DNA of 64,000 bases from positions 39,874,370-39,938,369 of the forward strand of contig NC_135168.1 in NCBI RefSeq assembly GCF_041146795.1. The letters run 5' to 3'. A model generated the notes under the pieces. The model did not search any database and was not told where the DNA came from. It was given only the letters and a program-made list of their open reading frames with translations. The stretch is from Maylandia zebra (taxonomy: Eukaryota > Chordata > Actinopteri > Cichliformes > Cichlidae). This document shows, piece by piece, positions 22,127 to 34,115 of this stretch (position 1 is its first letter; the number at the start of each line of letters is the position of its first letter). The translations under genes were made by a program, and so were the position numbers.

Positions 22127-22342
22127 CTGATGTTTTTCCATCTGAATTAAAGGTTTTTCATTCCTGCTCAGGTCACTGAGCCTAAATGTTCCATTTCCTG
22201 GAAAAATTAGACATCTCTGTTCTTTGATATTACATCTAGTATTTTTAATGAATTCTTTAACAATTGGTATCGATGTATTTCTGAGGTGCTGTCCATCAGC
22301 TGGATTTTCACAGTTCCTCCCAAAGCTCCATAACACTGAGCT
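22127..22342 (-). pseudogene. Decayed Ig-domain exon (SLAM/CD2-like family)
   Basis: On the minus strand one frame reads QCYGALGGTVKIQLMD, a typical start of a fish Ig-like V domain, and then meets a stop. A second frame resumes with FPGNGTFRLSDLSRNE, the D-E-F strand signature, and a third ends FNSDGKTSG directly at a good splice donor (gtgagt). The order is that of a single Ig exon but with at least two frame changes and loss of the F-strand segment. It resembles the exon at 31570-31959 in plan, so it may be a dead paralogue of that gene. No other exons of it were found. Confidence 0.6.
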
Positions 22343-22954
22343 CCATCCTGTCTGCCATCACATTAAGTTTACGCAGTGCAGCCCCACGCACGGGGCGATC
22401 CACGATAACTCGCTAACAGAGATTTGCCATGTTAATGTGGTTATGGTGTTAAAGTCATTTTAACGAGATTAATGCTGACAGCACTCGTATTTACAGATGA
22501 CTATATATGCAAATATATAATATAATTAATAATTACTAAAAAAATAAGAGTTTCTTTTATGAAGCTTGGTAACACACTACTATATATACAGATACATATT
22601 GTATAGCAGTGAGACCAGTTTTCCCGTGTTCCACTCGTATACGTTAGTTTGAAGAGGAAAGAGAAAAACTTCCACAGGACTCCGATGTGAAAAGATATAA
22701 CAAAAATTTATTCCACAGCTTGCAAATCTTCTTACAGGAGTAATCAGGTTTAACTTATCCTCAACAAAAAACAAATTTCTTCCAGTCAGAGATGTTGCAT
22801 ATAATTAAATTTTTGCGTGATGCATAAAGTTAAAAGATTAAAACTAATAAAACAAGTTTTAAAAAGAGACTTTTCCATTTGATTGATTATGCAGAAAAAG
22901 TAGAATTGGGCTGAAAGATCTATTGCTTTATTACCTATTCAGGTTGTAAATCGT

Positions 22955-23098
22955 GTTTTTAAAAAGTAACTAAGTAACTAAGTAATTCATTACTTTTGAA
23001 AATAAGTAATCAGTGAAGTAACATTACATAACAAACAAATTACTAATCAGTAATTAGTTACTGATTACTTTTTTCAAGTAACTTTGCCAACACTGCTT
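22955..23098. repeat. DNA-transposon end fragment (aagtaac-rich)
   Basis: aaagtaactaagtaactaag to caagtaactttgccaacactg is the terminus seen in many fish non-autonomous elements, read from the right as CAGTGTTGGCAAAGTTACTT. Internal inverted runs (taatcagtaattagttactgatta) form a palindrome. The matching other end was not found. Confidence 0.45.
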
Positions 23099-23099
23099 G

Positions 23100-24462
23100 T
23101 GAGTACATCATCCTTTTTGTTTGTAATGTTCATGTTCTGAGGCTAACTTTAATTTCTCACGCCATCTTCCTCTTCTTTGCTTTTTTAGGGTTAGACGTCA
23201 CCCAACACTGGCCATTATGACATAAAGAAACATGATGCTGGATTAATAGAATTTGACTGTGTGTGTTATACTGGCTTTTAGTTAACATTCAGTGGAAAAG
23301 GGCTGACAGTATGTTCAATATTTGGCCGTGCTCAAAACTAGAATATCCTAATATTATTTATGACATGATAGAGTACTAGAGTTTCTCATTTAATGTTTTT
23401 TCTTTATTTTCGTGACTATTTGCATTGTAGATTCTCACTGAAGGCATCAAAACTATCAATGAACACATATGGAATTATGTACTAACAATTACTGCTTTGC
23501 ATACTCTTGGCATTAGAAATAGTTATGATTCGGTCATCATCATGTCAGTTTGGTGTAATGAGATAACTGTGAAAACTTGGCTTGGTTATGTAACACTTCT
23601 TCTCCTCCTTCATCTACCGGGTTCATGAACCTAACATCAGCATACATTACTTCCTGGTCTTCTCTGCAGAGAAGCAAGATAACATCATAACATATTTTCC
23701 ATTGCAGACAGGAAAGCACACAGACTGGAGTAGACTAGACTAGACTTCCCAGACTTGGATGGATTTTTTTACCTTTGCACAGAGCTATTTTGTTTATCAT
23801 TGTTATGTTAAAGCTAGCAAGTTAGCTAACAAATTTAGCTGAAATCTGATGAAAAGATCAAGAAACCTTTAGCAAGAAAATATTTTTGTATATGTATAAA
23901 AAGTACCATACAAACCTGTGTTGTATTACCTCCTTGACAATTGCTTGTAATGTTTTCCATAAAGAGAATAATAATAACAATGATAATATTCTGTCATTAG
24001 TTTGGGATCTGGGTGCATCACATGTTAACTATGTGTCAGCTCTCTTGTTCTGACTCATTTGTATGTGACATTTCAAAGACTGAAATGTACTGCCATTATT
24101 TTGAGACTCGTCACAGTTTTAAGCCATGTATCAGTTTAAAAACTGTTCAGGAGGTTTTGTTTGTGAAACTGATGATTTGATGCTTTGTCATTCAGAGCTT
24201 CAAAGTGGGAAAGGAAGTAGATTCATATCTTCTTAATTGCAGAAGTGGACATACAGGGTGATGAAGTACATTCAGACAGTGCTGCTGTTTCACACTTTTC
24301 TGAAGCTAAGCTAAATTTCTCATATGAGCCTCCTCTCATTTGATTTCCTCTGGTTCAGTTACTTCACCCAACACTGCTGCTGTTTTTGCTACAGGTAGTT
24401 GTTAGCCTCTGTTAAGTGCTGTTAGCCGGTGTTAGAGAAACTTTCCTTGAAGTCGATCTAAC
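23100..24462. other. No gene seen
   Basis: AT-rich sequence without splice-consistent exons, long frames or clear repeat structure. I see nothing to annotate. Confidence 0.5.
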
Positions 24463-24470
24463 ATTGACAC

Positions 24471-25009
24471 CAGTGGCGGAGCATGGGAGTGGCTTACTGG
24501 GCTTAAGCCCGGGTTGTTTGTTCAGAAGCCCGGGGTCTTTTGGAGTGTAATTTTTTCATAGTTAGATGCCTGGCTGACAACTGTATAAAGCAAAAAACTA
24601 CACATAGTGCGCACTGTGGGAATTTATGACTGTGCGTAAATCCCCCCTAATATTGGTATGATCCGAGCTCAGACACTAAGCGAGGGGGCGGGGGGAGCTG
24701 CTGCCTGTTGGAGAAACGGAGCCAGGCAGACAGAGGAGAACTGAAGTTTGACCAGGTACCAAAGCAAATCATTCGTACTGTACAAATAATGTAAATATGA
24801 CGGTGAATCACGAAAAATTGATATCAAAATGATCACTTGACCCATATTACATTACTCGCTCTTCAAGTGAATCAACAAATGGCAAAATAAAAAGCAGAGC
24901 CAATTACTCTTTCAGTCATTTATACCCCCCCCCAAAAAAAAAAAAAAATCCCACACAATCATACTACCCATTAGGGCTAAGCCCCAGGTGTTTCAAATGT
25001 CTGCCTCTG
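24471..25009. mobile_element. Non-autonomous hAT element, 539 bp
   Basis: Termini cagtggcgga (left) and ctgcctctg (right, reverse complement caga-ggcag) are imperfect inverted repeats, and attgacac is repeated exactly at 24463-24470 and 25010-25017. The 8-bp duplication and the CAG start fit hAT. No transposase is encoded. Both ends carry related ctta/agccc phrases (cttaagcccggg and ggctaagcccc). Confidence 0.8.
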
Positions 25010-25689
25010 ATTGACACTTAGCAAATAGACTTTCATACGATGTGAGAAATCAGGTGGCAAAATGTTGGCTTATAACCAGAGGTTATTGTTTAGCTGACTT
25101 AATGTCAGCTATCTTGAGTTTGGAGGATGGCACATCTAATGATAAGTCAGTCATGTTTTCACTTCTTTAGTGAAAGGGACCCATTCTCAGATGATAAAAC
25201 ATAAAGGTATGATCCTTCATATGTTATGTTTGAAGGTGCAGACACTAATTAAAATTTGCCTGCACATGCATAAAGGTGATTAGGCAATATCCATCTCAGC
25301 CACTGGATTCAAGGTGGCAGGGCAACTTCTCAGCCTTCACAAATCAGCCTGCTCCTATTTAAGTAGTTTTAATGGGCAAATTCTGAGTTCACAAATATAC
25401 TTTGGTTTGTTGTTGTGTTTGCTCCTGCAAGCATTATTGTATTCAAATATGTGCATGTCCTTTTTAGACACAATTTCATTTATGTACAAGCAACAGTAAT
25501 ACCTCCGTAAACCAGTAGAGGGAAACTTTACATCTCTTCATACTGATGATGAATCTTGTTCACGTCTCAGCTTTCATTAACAAAACAGTGCGTGATCAAA
25601 ACACCAGAGCATGTGACAACGCATACAAGGAGAATTACCTGAAAGGTTTTTGATTTAAAAAAAAAAAGGAAATATATAAATTCAAGCTC

Positions 25690-26556
25690 TTGCATTTAAA
25701 ACCAAGGAGCTGGTGGTAGACTTCAGCACACACAAACATCCTCCACTGCAACCATTAAACAGTCAAGTTATGGATATTGAGGCTGTGGACAGCTACCTTG
25801 GTGTTTACCTGAACAATAAACTGGACTGGACTCATAACTCAGACGCCCTCTACAGGAAAGGGCAGAGCAGGCTGTACCTGCTGCGGAGACTCAGGTCTTT
25901 TGGAGTGAAGGGCCCACTCCTGCAGACCTTCTATGACTCTGTGGTGGCCTTGGCCATCTTTTTTGGTGTGGTCTGCTGGGGCAGAAGCATCTCTGCTGAG
26001 GACAGGAAGAGACTGAACAGCTGATCCGGAGGGTCAGCTCTGTTCTTGGATGCCCTCTGGACCCAGAGGAGGTGGTGAATGACAGGAGAATGGTGGCTAA
26101 GTTGTCATCACTGTTGAACAGCATCTGCAACCCTATGCAGGAGTCTCTGACAGCACTAAGCAGCTCCTTCAGTGGCAGGCTGCGGCACCCACGGTGTGGG
26201 ACGGAGAGATTTCGAAGGTCTTTCCTCCCCTCTGCTGTCAGGCTCTCACAAAACTTCGCAACTGACCAAACACACGCATCCACAAATGTGCAACAACACT
26301 AAGTGCAGTACTCTTTTTCTGACAACGTTGTTATTTTCTACTCAGTTGTATATAGTATTTGTATTCTATTTTATTCTATTGTATACAGTATAATATTTTA
26401 TTTTATTCTATTCTATTGTGTACATTTGTGTACGGTATCTTTTTCTTATTCTTATCCTATTCCAGTGTTTTTCAAATTTTTGCTATCTAACTTTGCACTG
26501 TCCACTTTGTGCTGTAACAAAACAAATAATAAAGGTCATCTTATCTTATCTTAATT
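25690..26556 (+). mobile_element. 5'-truncated L2-like LINE
   Basis: The frame reads ELVVDFSTHKHP, VDSYLGVYLNNKLDW, GQSRLYLLRRLRSFGV and TFYDSVVALAIF, a series characteristic of the C-terminal part of fish L2/CR1-group reverse transcriptase. After 26024 it continues in a shifted frame (SSFSGRLRHPRCG, RFRRSFLPSAVRL). The 3' end has tandem atctt units (26538-26552), as L2-type elements end in short repeats instead of poly(A). The copy is truncated and frameshifted, so it is dead. Confidence 0.8.
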
Positions 26557-28663
26557 TAGTTAAAGGCTTTAAATCATTACTGTTTGTATTCATGGCAGCA
26601 GCAAACACAAAACTAGTGTAAAAATAAGGACCAGTTTTAACTTGATAGTTAAAAAAGTGAAGTGGCCTTCACCTACTTCCCTTAGTTTTGTTCAGATGGT
26701 TTTGTTTTTTGTATTTTTAGAGTTTCCAATAAGATGCTTCTAAAATATTGGCATGAATAAAATATTTATATTCATCACATTTTATTTTTTTGACCTACAG
26801 AAGTGTGTGAAAAGCACTTCTAAATTCTTTAATATTTGCTGGGAAAACTGGAAATAAAGGCAGCATAAAAAGCAAAATAGAGATTGCAACATTCTAACAT
26901 CAGTGCATACATTTAAGTTGTATAACCACCTTAAATCTTCAACCCAGCCTGAAGTCATATTTCTGCACAGGGTTGTTGTTGTTGTTTGGAGTCTTTAACA
27001 CTCCCTGAGTCCAGGAGAAGCTGAGCAGAGGCTCCTCTCCACGCCTCAGCCTGACCACCTGTTTCTCATCAGCCTCATTTACAACCTGCATTTAAGGTCC
27101 CACTTGAGCTTGAGCAAATCTGCCAGATTGTCTGCTTCCTTAGTAGAAGCAGACATACACATTACATGCACATTACAAACACACTGTTAAAGTGTAGGTG
27201 TAAAAAAAAATTAGAAATGTAGTAACAATGTAGTAAAATAATTATAAAATGACATCTAGCTCAGTTCAACTTTTAGAAAACAAAGGAATAAATGATACAT
27301 TTTTATCTAATATGTAAGTTTGCCAAAAACTGTACAAAAAAGATCTGTGAATAAAACTGAGGAATTTTTAACTCTTGTTTTTTAACAAGATGATGACAGT
27401 ACAACTAGCAAAATTATCAACAATTGCTAAGTAAACCAGGAATCATGTCTTCTTTATGCAATATCAAATGCAATAGTTACGTATCTGATTGTGATAAAGC
27501 TGAGTGGTCATTGCTGTTGTAGCTTAAGTAGTAGTAGCAGCTTAAGAAAATTGATCTTTGTCATCGTTTAGTGTGTTAACACAGTCAGCAACAGCTTCCA
27601 ACAGCATCCTGTTAGCGATCAACTTCTGAGGAGGATGTGTAAAAACTTTGACCAAGAGTAGCATTATTATGTGCATCACACTTCTTTCTCTGAAACTGAA
27701 AAAAGCAGTTGTCTCTTTGCTTCGTCTTTGAATTAACAAGAACTGGACATTGGACAGTATTGGACCCAGGATTTAGAATTCTTAGTTTGTATTCTTCAGG
27801 TTAGGATTTTCTTTATATTTTCTTATCATAGTCGAGGTCTCTAGTCTTACTTATTGTTTATTTGAAATCTAATTAGGAAAATGGAGATACACAACAGTAA
27901 ATAAGAACTGTAATCCAGGATGTGATAAAAGTGGTGATAAAGTTCTAAAGAAGTGAGCTTTGATAAAAAGTTGAATCTCCAAGTCGAATTTTTGAGACAA
28001 ATTAAATATTTTACCGAGGTTCTTTTGGGGGGTCTAAGCTGATGGTTAATGGCATTAAAAACCAGGATTTCAGCTTTAAGGGTGACATCATTATGTGAAA
28101 GCCAAGTTTCAGCCTCAGGGCCTTATAGAAGAGGACCAGTTTGTCAGATATGGAACCGATTTAGAGCAGCACTCGGATGCCAAAGCATTGCTCAAGACAT
28201 AAATTATTATTTTAAGGTCCACTATATCAAATGTATCAATTCATACAAGCAGAGCTGAAAAGTACAGGCTCTTTGCTGTGACACAATTTAAACAGCAGCT
28301 GGTGGAAAATGTGTTGTGGTTAAGTTAAAAAAAAAAACGTTGACCTTTTCCTGCTCGGTTTTTGGTTTTGTTGTTCTACTTTTTGGTAGGTGGAGGGTTA
28401 TACAAGTACAATTTTAAACGCAACGCCTTTAAAAACCAATAGAGGGAAACCTCACACCTACCCATATGTATACCGAATCAGTCATAATCGTATTACGTAA
28501 TAAGGTATTACTGAATTTTTATTGTTAGTTGTGCACTGTATTTGAAATGTTCACTGACATTTGTTATCCACTGGCACCAGTTCCAGTTGAGCCACAGAAA
28601 GCTTTCACTTGACGTCATAATTAATTCAAATTCAGCTGCAAGTAATAATTATAGTGAGTTTGT
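26557..28663. other. No gene seen
   Basis: AT-rich, no recognisable exon. A phrase near 28435 (caatagagggaaacctcac) resembles 25514 (cagtagagggaaactttac) and may mark two pieces of one old repeat. Confidence 0.45.
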
Positions 28664-29307
28664 TGTCATGATCCTGAGTCGTTGGCCCAGCGATTTGAGT
28701 TTATTCTAGTTTCATGAGTCTTTCCTTGCATAAGGAAGACGATTTAAGTTTGTTTTGTACAGTTTAGTTCCTTTATTGAGTTTATTTGTATTTCTAGTTT
28801 CTTTTTTTTTAGGTTCCTTTTGTACCTTTGACTCGTTCCTGTGTCTCCTCTGAGAGTTAGTCGTGCCCTTTGTATTTATCTGTTTCCTTAGTCTTGTCTG
28901 TGTCTCCTCCCTCTGCTCCCTGTTTTTAGTCAGTCTGGGTCTCAGTGTGGGTTTCTCGTGTCTTCCTGTTTTGTTTTGATAGTCACGTGTCCTGTGTCCA
29001 TCACGTTCAGTTGTTTGCTGTCTCGCCAGTTAGATCATGTCCAGCCCTGTTTCCCAGGTGTTTCCCCTCTGCACTTATTCCCTTTGTATAAATTGTCTGC
29101 ATTTCCTTCTGTTTCTTGTCGTGATTTCTCTTATCCTCCACGTCTGTGTGCGTGCCATCTGCTTAATATATCTCAGTTTAGTTTCCTTATGAGTTCCTTG
29201 GTTAGCATATTTGGTAATTCAGCAAAAAAGCTACATTTCAGTTTAGTTTTGCCTGTGAGTCTACATTTGGGTTCTCAACTCTGGCTGCTTCACACAGTTA
29301 CATGACA
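28664..29307. mobile_element. Possible solo LTR
   Basis: About 640 bp bounded by tgtcatg and catgaca, that is TG...CA with a short perfect inverted repeat. The flanks tttgt and gttgt match at four of five positions, a plausible decayed target duplication. Composition is T-rich on the + strand, with repeated gtctgtgtctcctc and cttagt phrases that differ from the surroundings. No coding sequence. A DNA element with very short inverted repeats is the alternative. Confidence 0.4.
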
Positions 29308-30411
29308 GTTGTATTTATATGACATTTTGTTTTTGATAGCATAGAATAGTCATTCTCAAAGCCAAATAACACAACACAAAGCATGACCTCAAAATATATG
29401 CAGTGATTATACTTGATACAGTATCTGTTGCATGTTTCAAAGAAGTGCGAAGGACACACCTTAAACCACTCATCACCTTAAACCCATCTGCAGCTTGTTT
29501 TTTCCTGTCTACTTTCCTGTTAGCAATCAGTTGTAGATAAGTGAATGGATGAACTCAAAAAGACATCACCACATGTAATTTTAAAAATATTAGTTGAAAT
29601 TTGAAAAATTTTCTCTTCATTCTTTTATTTACTTTATTTAAAGGCCACTGTGCTGACATGAAGTGTTGCAGCAATCAAAAAACTGGAATCTCAGCACTTC
29701 AGATTTTTGATATATTTTCTGCAGTTCCGTGTTCTGAGATTCCATGTTAAGTTTTGCCATACAAGGAGTGATTTTCATTGTAAACAGTTACTACAGTTTG
29801 AAGGAAGTGAAACATGTCAACATACAAACCACAGGCATGCCTGCAGCATCTTCCACAAAATCTCATTTTGATCTGTTATTTCTTTTGATTTTATCCTGCC
29901 CCATTTGCCTACAGTCACATACAGTCCTGTCAGTTATAACAGTTTTAGCTTTTAAACTATTAATTTTTTTATCACATGTTTATTCAGTGAAAGAAACATA
30001 TGAGTTAAATGACAAATTTAAAAAAAACTTTAAGAAATCAAAAGGTTTAATATACCTTTTATTATATTTCTAGCTAATGCTATACATAAAAAAATTACAT
30101 TGAAATTTAGATTTATTTATTTATTTATTTTACTTTAGTGTTGCATAATCAGGCTTCAGACAGGCTTTAGAAATGAACATTTTAATCATCTACATACATT
30201 TTTTGGATCAATTTCCATTCTGTTTTATTTATATTTCACCAAATCACAATTACAGTTGCTTCAATGTGCAATATATTGTACAGTAAAGACCCTACAAAAA
30301 CCCTTACAGACAAAACCCCAACAAGTCTTTTTCAGTATGTACAAGTATAAAATGAAAATATCACAGTCACCTCCTGATTTCTTTTTGAGGTCAGCTCAGT
30401 CATCTTGTTGC
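29308..30411. other. Intergenic, repeat scraps only
   Basis: AT-rich sequence with a (ttta)n run near 30113-30130 and the caccaaatcacaat repeat scrap at 30237-30335. No coding exon is supported. Confidence 0.5.
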
Positions 30412-32092
30412 TTAAAGTACAGGAGCACGTGAACCTGTAAAAATATAGAAAAGATACAGCAGAACAAACACTTTTTAACTTCCCCATCCAATTATGTTAT
30501 TCAGTGAATGATGCAGTTGCTTATTGAGCATTGTTGATCATGAGACAGCATGTTACCTTGTTTACGATGGTTAATTTCTCTACACGCAAAACAGCATGAC
30601 ACTGCTATCAGGAGAAATGCCAGTACACAACAGGCTATGACCAGGTAAAGACACTTGTCTGCTGAGGGAAGATCACAGTGATAACAATTAGAAATTTATT
30701 TAAGTGTTCAACGTAAATGTCACTGTATTTGCAACATAGAAGATCCCAACATGAAACAAGTCAGTTTGTTATGAGGCTGAGGTATCAGATTACAGATATA
30801 AAAACATAATGAATCCTAGACATTTTTCTTAGCTACCATTATGCAGTTTGGATCATGGCTGAATACTTCATTAATTGATCTTGATACATGTATCAAGAAC
30901 CCGAGGTTATGTTTCTTCCAAGATCTTTACTTCTTGACAGTTCCAGATTCACATTTGTTCTTATCTTTTATTCCTTTTCATTTGTTCTGTGAAACACTTA
31001 GTTAAGAAAAGTGTTATGTAGATAAAGTTTATTGCTCTGACTGTGATTATTTACTAACTCCCACTAAACCACACCAGAGGTATAGTGTTAGACACTGAAG
31101 AAAAACCACACTGACAACTTCTGTTAAACCACCTGTTTCCTGTCATAAAACCACACCTACTACAACACATCCATTTCACAGCTTAATGTGCTCATATAGT
31201 GCAGCTAGTAATAATCAGTGACCAAGTGGAAAGTTTTAGTGTGCCTTTTAAGTTTAGGTGGTAGTTACTGAGAAATAAAAAGATAACTAAATTGTGGTAT
31301 GAACAGCTGCCCTTGTGTGGCTAAAATAACTGACAATACCAACAGATACAAAAATGTTGTATCAACAAATATTCTGTTCATTCTTCTCAAGAAATCGAAA
31401 ACATTAAACAACATGATACATTTGCATGTCTCTGCATTTTCTCTGTTTCATCTTCTATCATTAGTTGCACAAGAGATGTGTACTGTGTTTAATAGTTCTA
31501 CTCCCACATGCTTACATTTCTGATTAACTGTATAATAATATTAAAAATATAAAATCATGAGTAAGTTACCTTCGAAGTTCCAGAGTGCCTTGCCTTCAAA
31601 GTTTCCATTGCCTTTAACATCCAGGGTGAAATTAATGTTTTTCTCTTGGACTCCATTTGAATTAAAGACCTCAATGCTGTATTGACCTGAGTCACTCCTC
31701 CTCACGTTTGTGATCTTGATTGTCCCGTTGTTGATTATAAATGTTAGTCTGTTGTTAAATTCCTTGTCTGTTGTTGTTGTTTTTCCTTTCTTCATATTGA
31801 ACACAGTTTTTGTCTCAGTGGGAAGCACCTTCGAACACTGCAGTTGACAGCCATTAGCATCAGTCATCACTTGGATATATACAGTTTCTTCAAGAAGAGG
31901 AGAGCATGGACATGTGCTCGTCCTGAGGTCACAAGTAGTCTCATCAACTGGAACCAGAGCTGGAAAAGATGCATTCAAAAGAACATGAGTGGAAATAATT
32001 CACATTACAAATGTAAATGTTTGGCATCTTGTGAGGATGATCTTACCATGAGTTCCCGCTGCCATTAGCACAAGAATAAGAAACTGCTCCAT
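30412..32092 (-). CDS. Single-Ig-domain type I membrane protein (SLAM/CD2-like)
   Basis: Four exons on the minus strand (32092-32047, 31959-31570, 30661-30557, 30434-30412), all phase 1 at GT/AG sites, give 187 aa. Residues 1-16 form a signal peptide (MEQFLILVLMAAGTHA). One V-like Ig domain of about 125 residues follows, with the E-F turn SDSGQYSIEVF preceded by NGTIKITNV. A transmembrane helix (CLYLVIACCVLAFLLIAVSC) and a tail of about 17 residues end the protein. The canonical B- and F-strand cysteines are absent, as in the first domain of CD2/CD48/SLAM proteins; other cysteines cluster near the N terminus (TCDLRTSTCPC) and in the C strand. The tail has no tyrosine motif. Potential N-glycosylation sites include NGT and NFT. 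It is probably a leukocyte adhesion or recognition receptor. No orthologue can be named. Confidence 0.8.
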
Positions 32093-34115
32093 GCTTTTTA
32101 TTCACCCACGCTGTGGTTTTAATGTTTTAAAATGAATCTAGAAAATTTTGGACACATCCGGGTGTAAATCTGCTGTGAACCTCAGCCCTAACTGACAGGA
32201 AACAGTAAACGGGAGATGATATAGGCAGGGTATTTTCACAGGGGCAGGAAATAAAGTGATTCACTTTCCTTGCCAACACAAAGAGAACTGAGACAGGCTG
32301 CTGTACTGAACTGATCTTAAGAAATATTTACCACATATGAACAAATATGTTCTCCTCTCTGTTGTAATTGCATGTGAAAACTTGAATCTAAACAACACTG
32401 GGAACTGCAGTCACACTTTCAGAACAGTCAGCCACACGTGGTACGTTGGTTACCACAGATAGTGTGACAAAGAGCAAACCAAAACTAAAGTGACAAATTA
32501 AGTCACCGATAGTCCAGAAGCTTCTGTGAAGAGAACTTTATTGTTTAACAGTCTTTACAGGGTGTGCAGGAGAGATGTCTTTTTCTGTTTGTAGGTTTGC
32601 ATAAGTTTGCTTTCCAAAAAGGAAGAGAAATGAAAGATATAGAACAAATAAAATGCAGACAACCTGGTTAAAAGCACCACGCGAAAAGGATGCAAATCTT
32701 TGCCACAATATGAAACTGTGAGGCAATGTTCTCCAGATAATATTAAAACACAGAATCCTCTTATCCAACAAAGGAGGCTGAATTCAATATGAACAATCAT
32801 GATTTTTTGACTCACAAGTATTTGGGTAAAGAAAACAAATTCAAATGATACAGAGTTTTATGTGAATAAGTTTGTAATAGCACAATAAACTTTAAAAAGT
32901 AAATATCAAATAGTCACTATGAACATAGTAACATTAAACATTGCAGCTCTGCACAGGTGGAAGCAAGCTTTACAATTCTTCACTTACTCTTAATTAAGGT
33001 TAGTAAGCAAGAGGAGTGATGGAGAACAGAATAAGAAGAATAAAAATGATCATTAGAAAAGAAGAATGTACATTGCTTACTTACATTTTAATGGACGCAC
33101 ACAACAGGACAGGCTAAGGCAGTAACACACATATAATCACTCAACTGGAACTGAGAAAACCCATCTGTGTGAAAAAATAAAAGAACCTACATCGGTAGTT
33201 CCTGTATTACAGCAGAGATGGAAGCTACCACTCTTATAGGGGTGCAGTAAACCTGTGCGAATAGTACGGGGCTTTTAAACACACTGAAGCTACTTTGACT
33301 TTTGTTTTGCATGCTTCCTCCTACCCTGCTCTAAAAATAGAAGAAACAGCTATGTCTGTACATGCATGTCCACCAGCATATATGTGCCCGGCTGGGCATC
33401 TCATCACTTTTTATTCTGGCACAATGAGGCAAACAAGCCTGTTTTTTAAAACATATTGCTATGTTGCTTTGTACTGGTTTTTGCTAAAGTCCTTGCAATC
33501 GTTCAAGCTCATCGTGAATAGCTGTGACAAATGAAGAAGGAAGCCCTCTTCTAATATTCAGTGGAACAGGTAGCTGCTATAAAAAGTACAGAACAGCACA
33601 AAAAGAATCTGATGTGTACAGAAACAAAGAATATTCTTCCGGTAGAAAATATGTAAATACAATAATCCAGAGGCTAATTTAATGAAGGAAATAATGTCTA
33701 CAATTAATGTCACATTGCCACAGAGGTAGTCATCATTTACATTAATCAAAGCTAGAAAGCTTCTGATGATTCCACCTTGTCATTCTTGTCAAGTACACAG
33801 ATTTTGAGTTTGTAAAACAACCCTTACCTGTGCAACAGTAAACACACTAGCACCTGTAAAATGGAATTCGCTCATGTGTTTTTGAAGCTTATAATGTTCA
33901 CTTTTGCAAAACAAACACTTGTAATTGAGATACAAACAAATTAATAATGAAAACATCACCAATCGGTTATTCTTACAGAAATCGAACATGCACCTGCAGC
34001 TACAGCTCGATCTTGCAGAAACCTGGCCCATGAGTGAGAACACATCTTCAGATGTTCTCTCAACTAAAGTAGCACCTCTTCATTAAACCAGTGATTTTCT
34101 TTTGGTTGTGTTCTC
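32093..34115. other. Intergenic between the Ig gene and arsi
   Basis: This 2-kb stretch contains the 5' flank of the Ig-domain gene and the 3' flank of arsi. Open frames are short and AT-driven. Nothing coding is supported. Confidence 0.5.

Noticed and set aside
29744-30073. 109-codon hydrophobic + strand frame
   Set aside because: AT-rich composition gives Leu/Ile/Phe/Lys codons. No homology or splice context is seen, so it was not called as a membrane protein.
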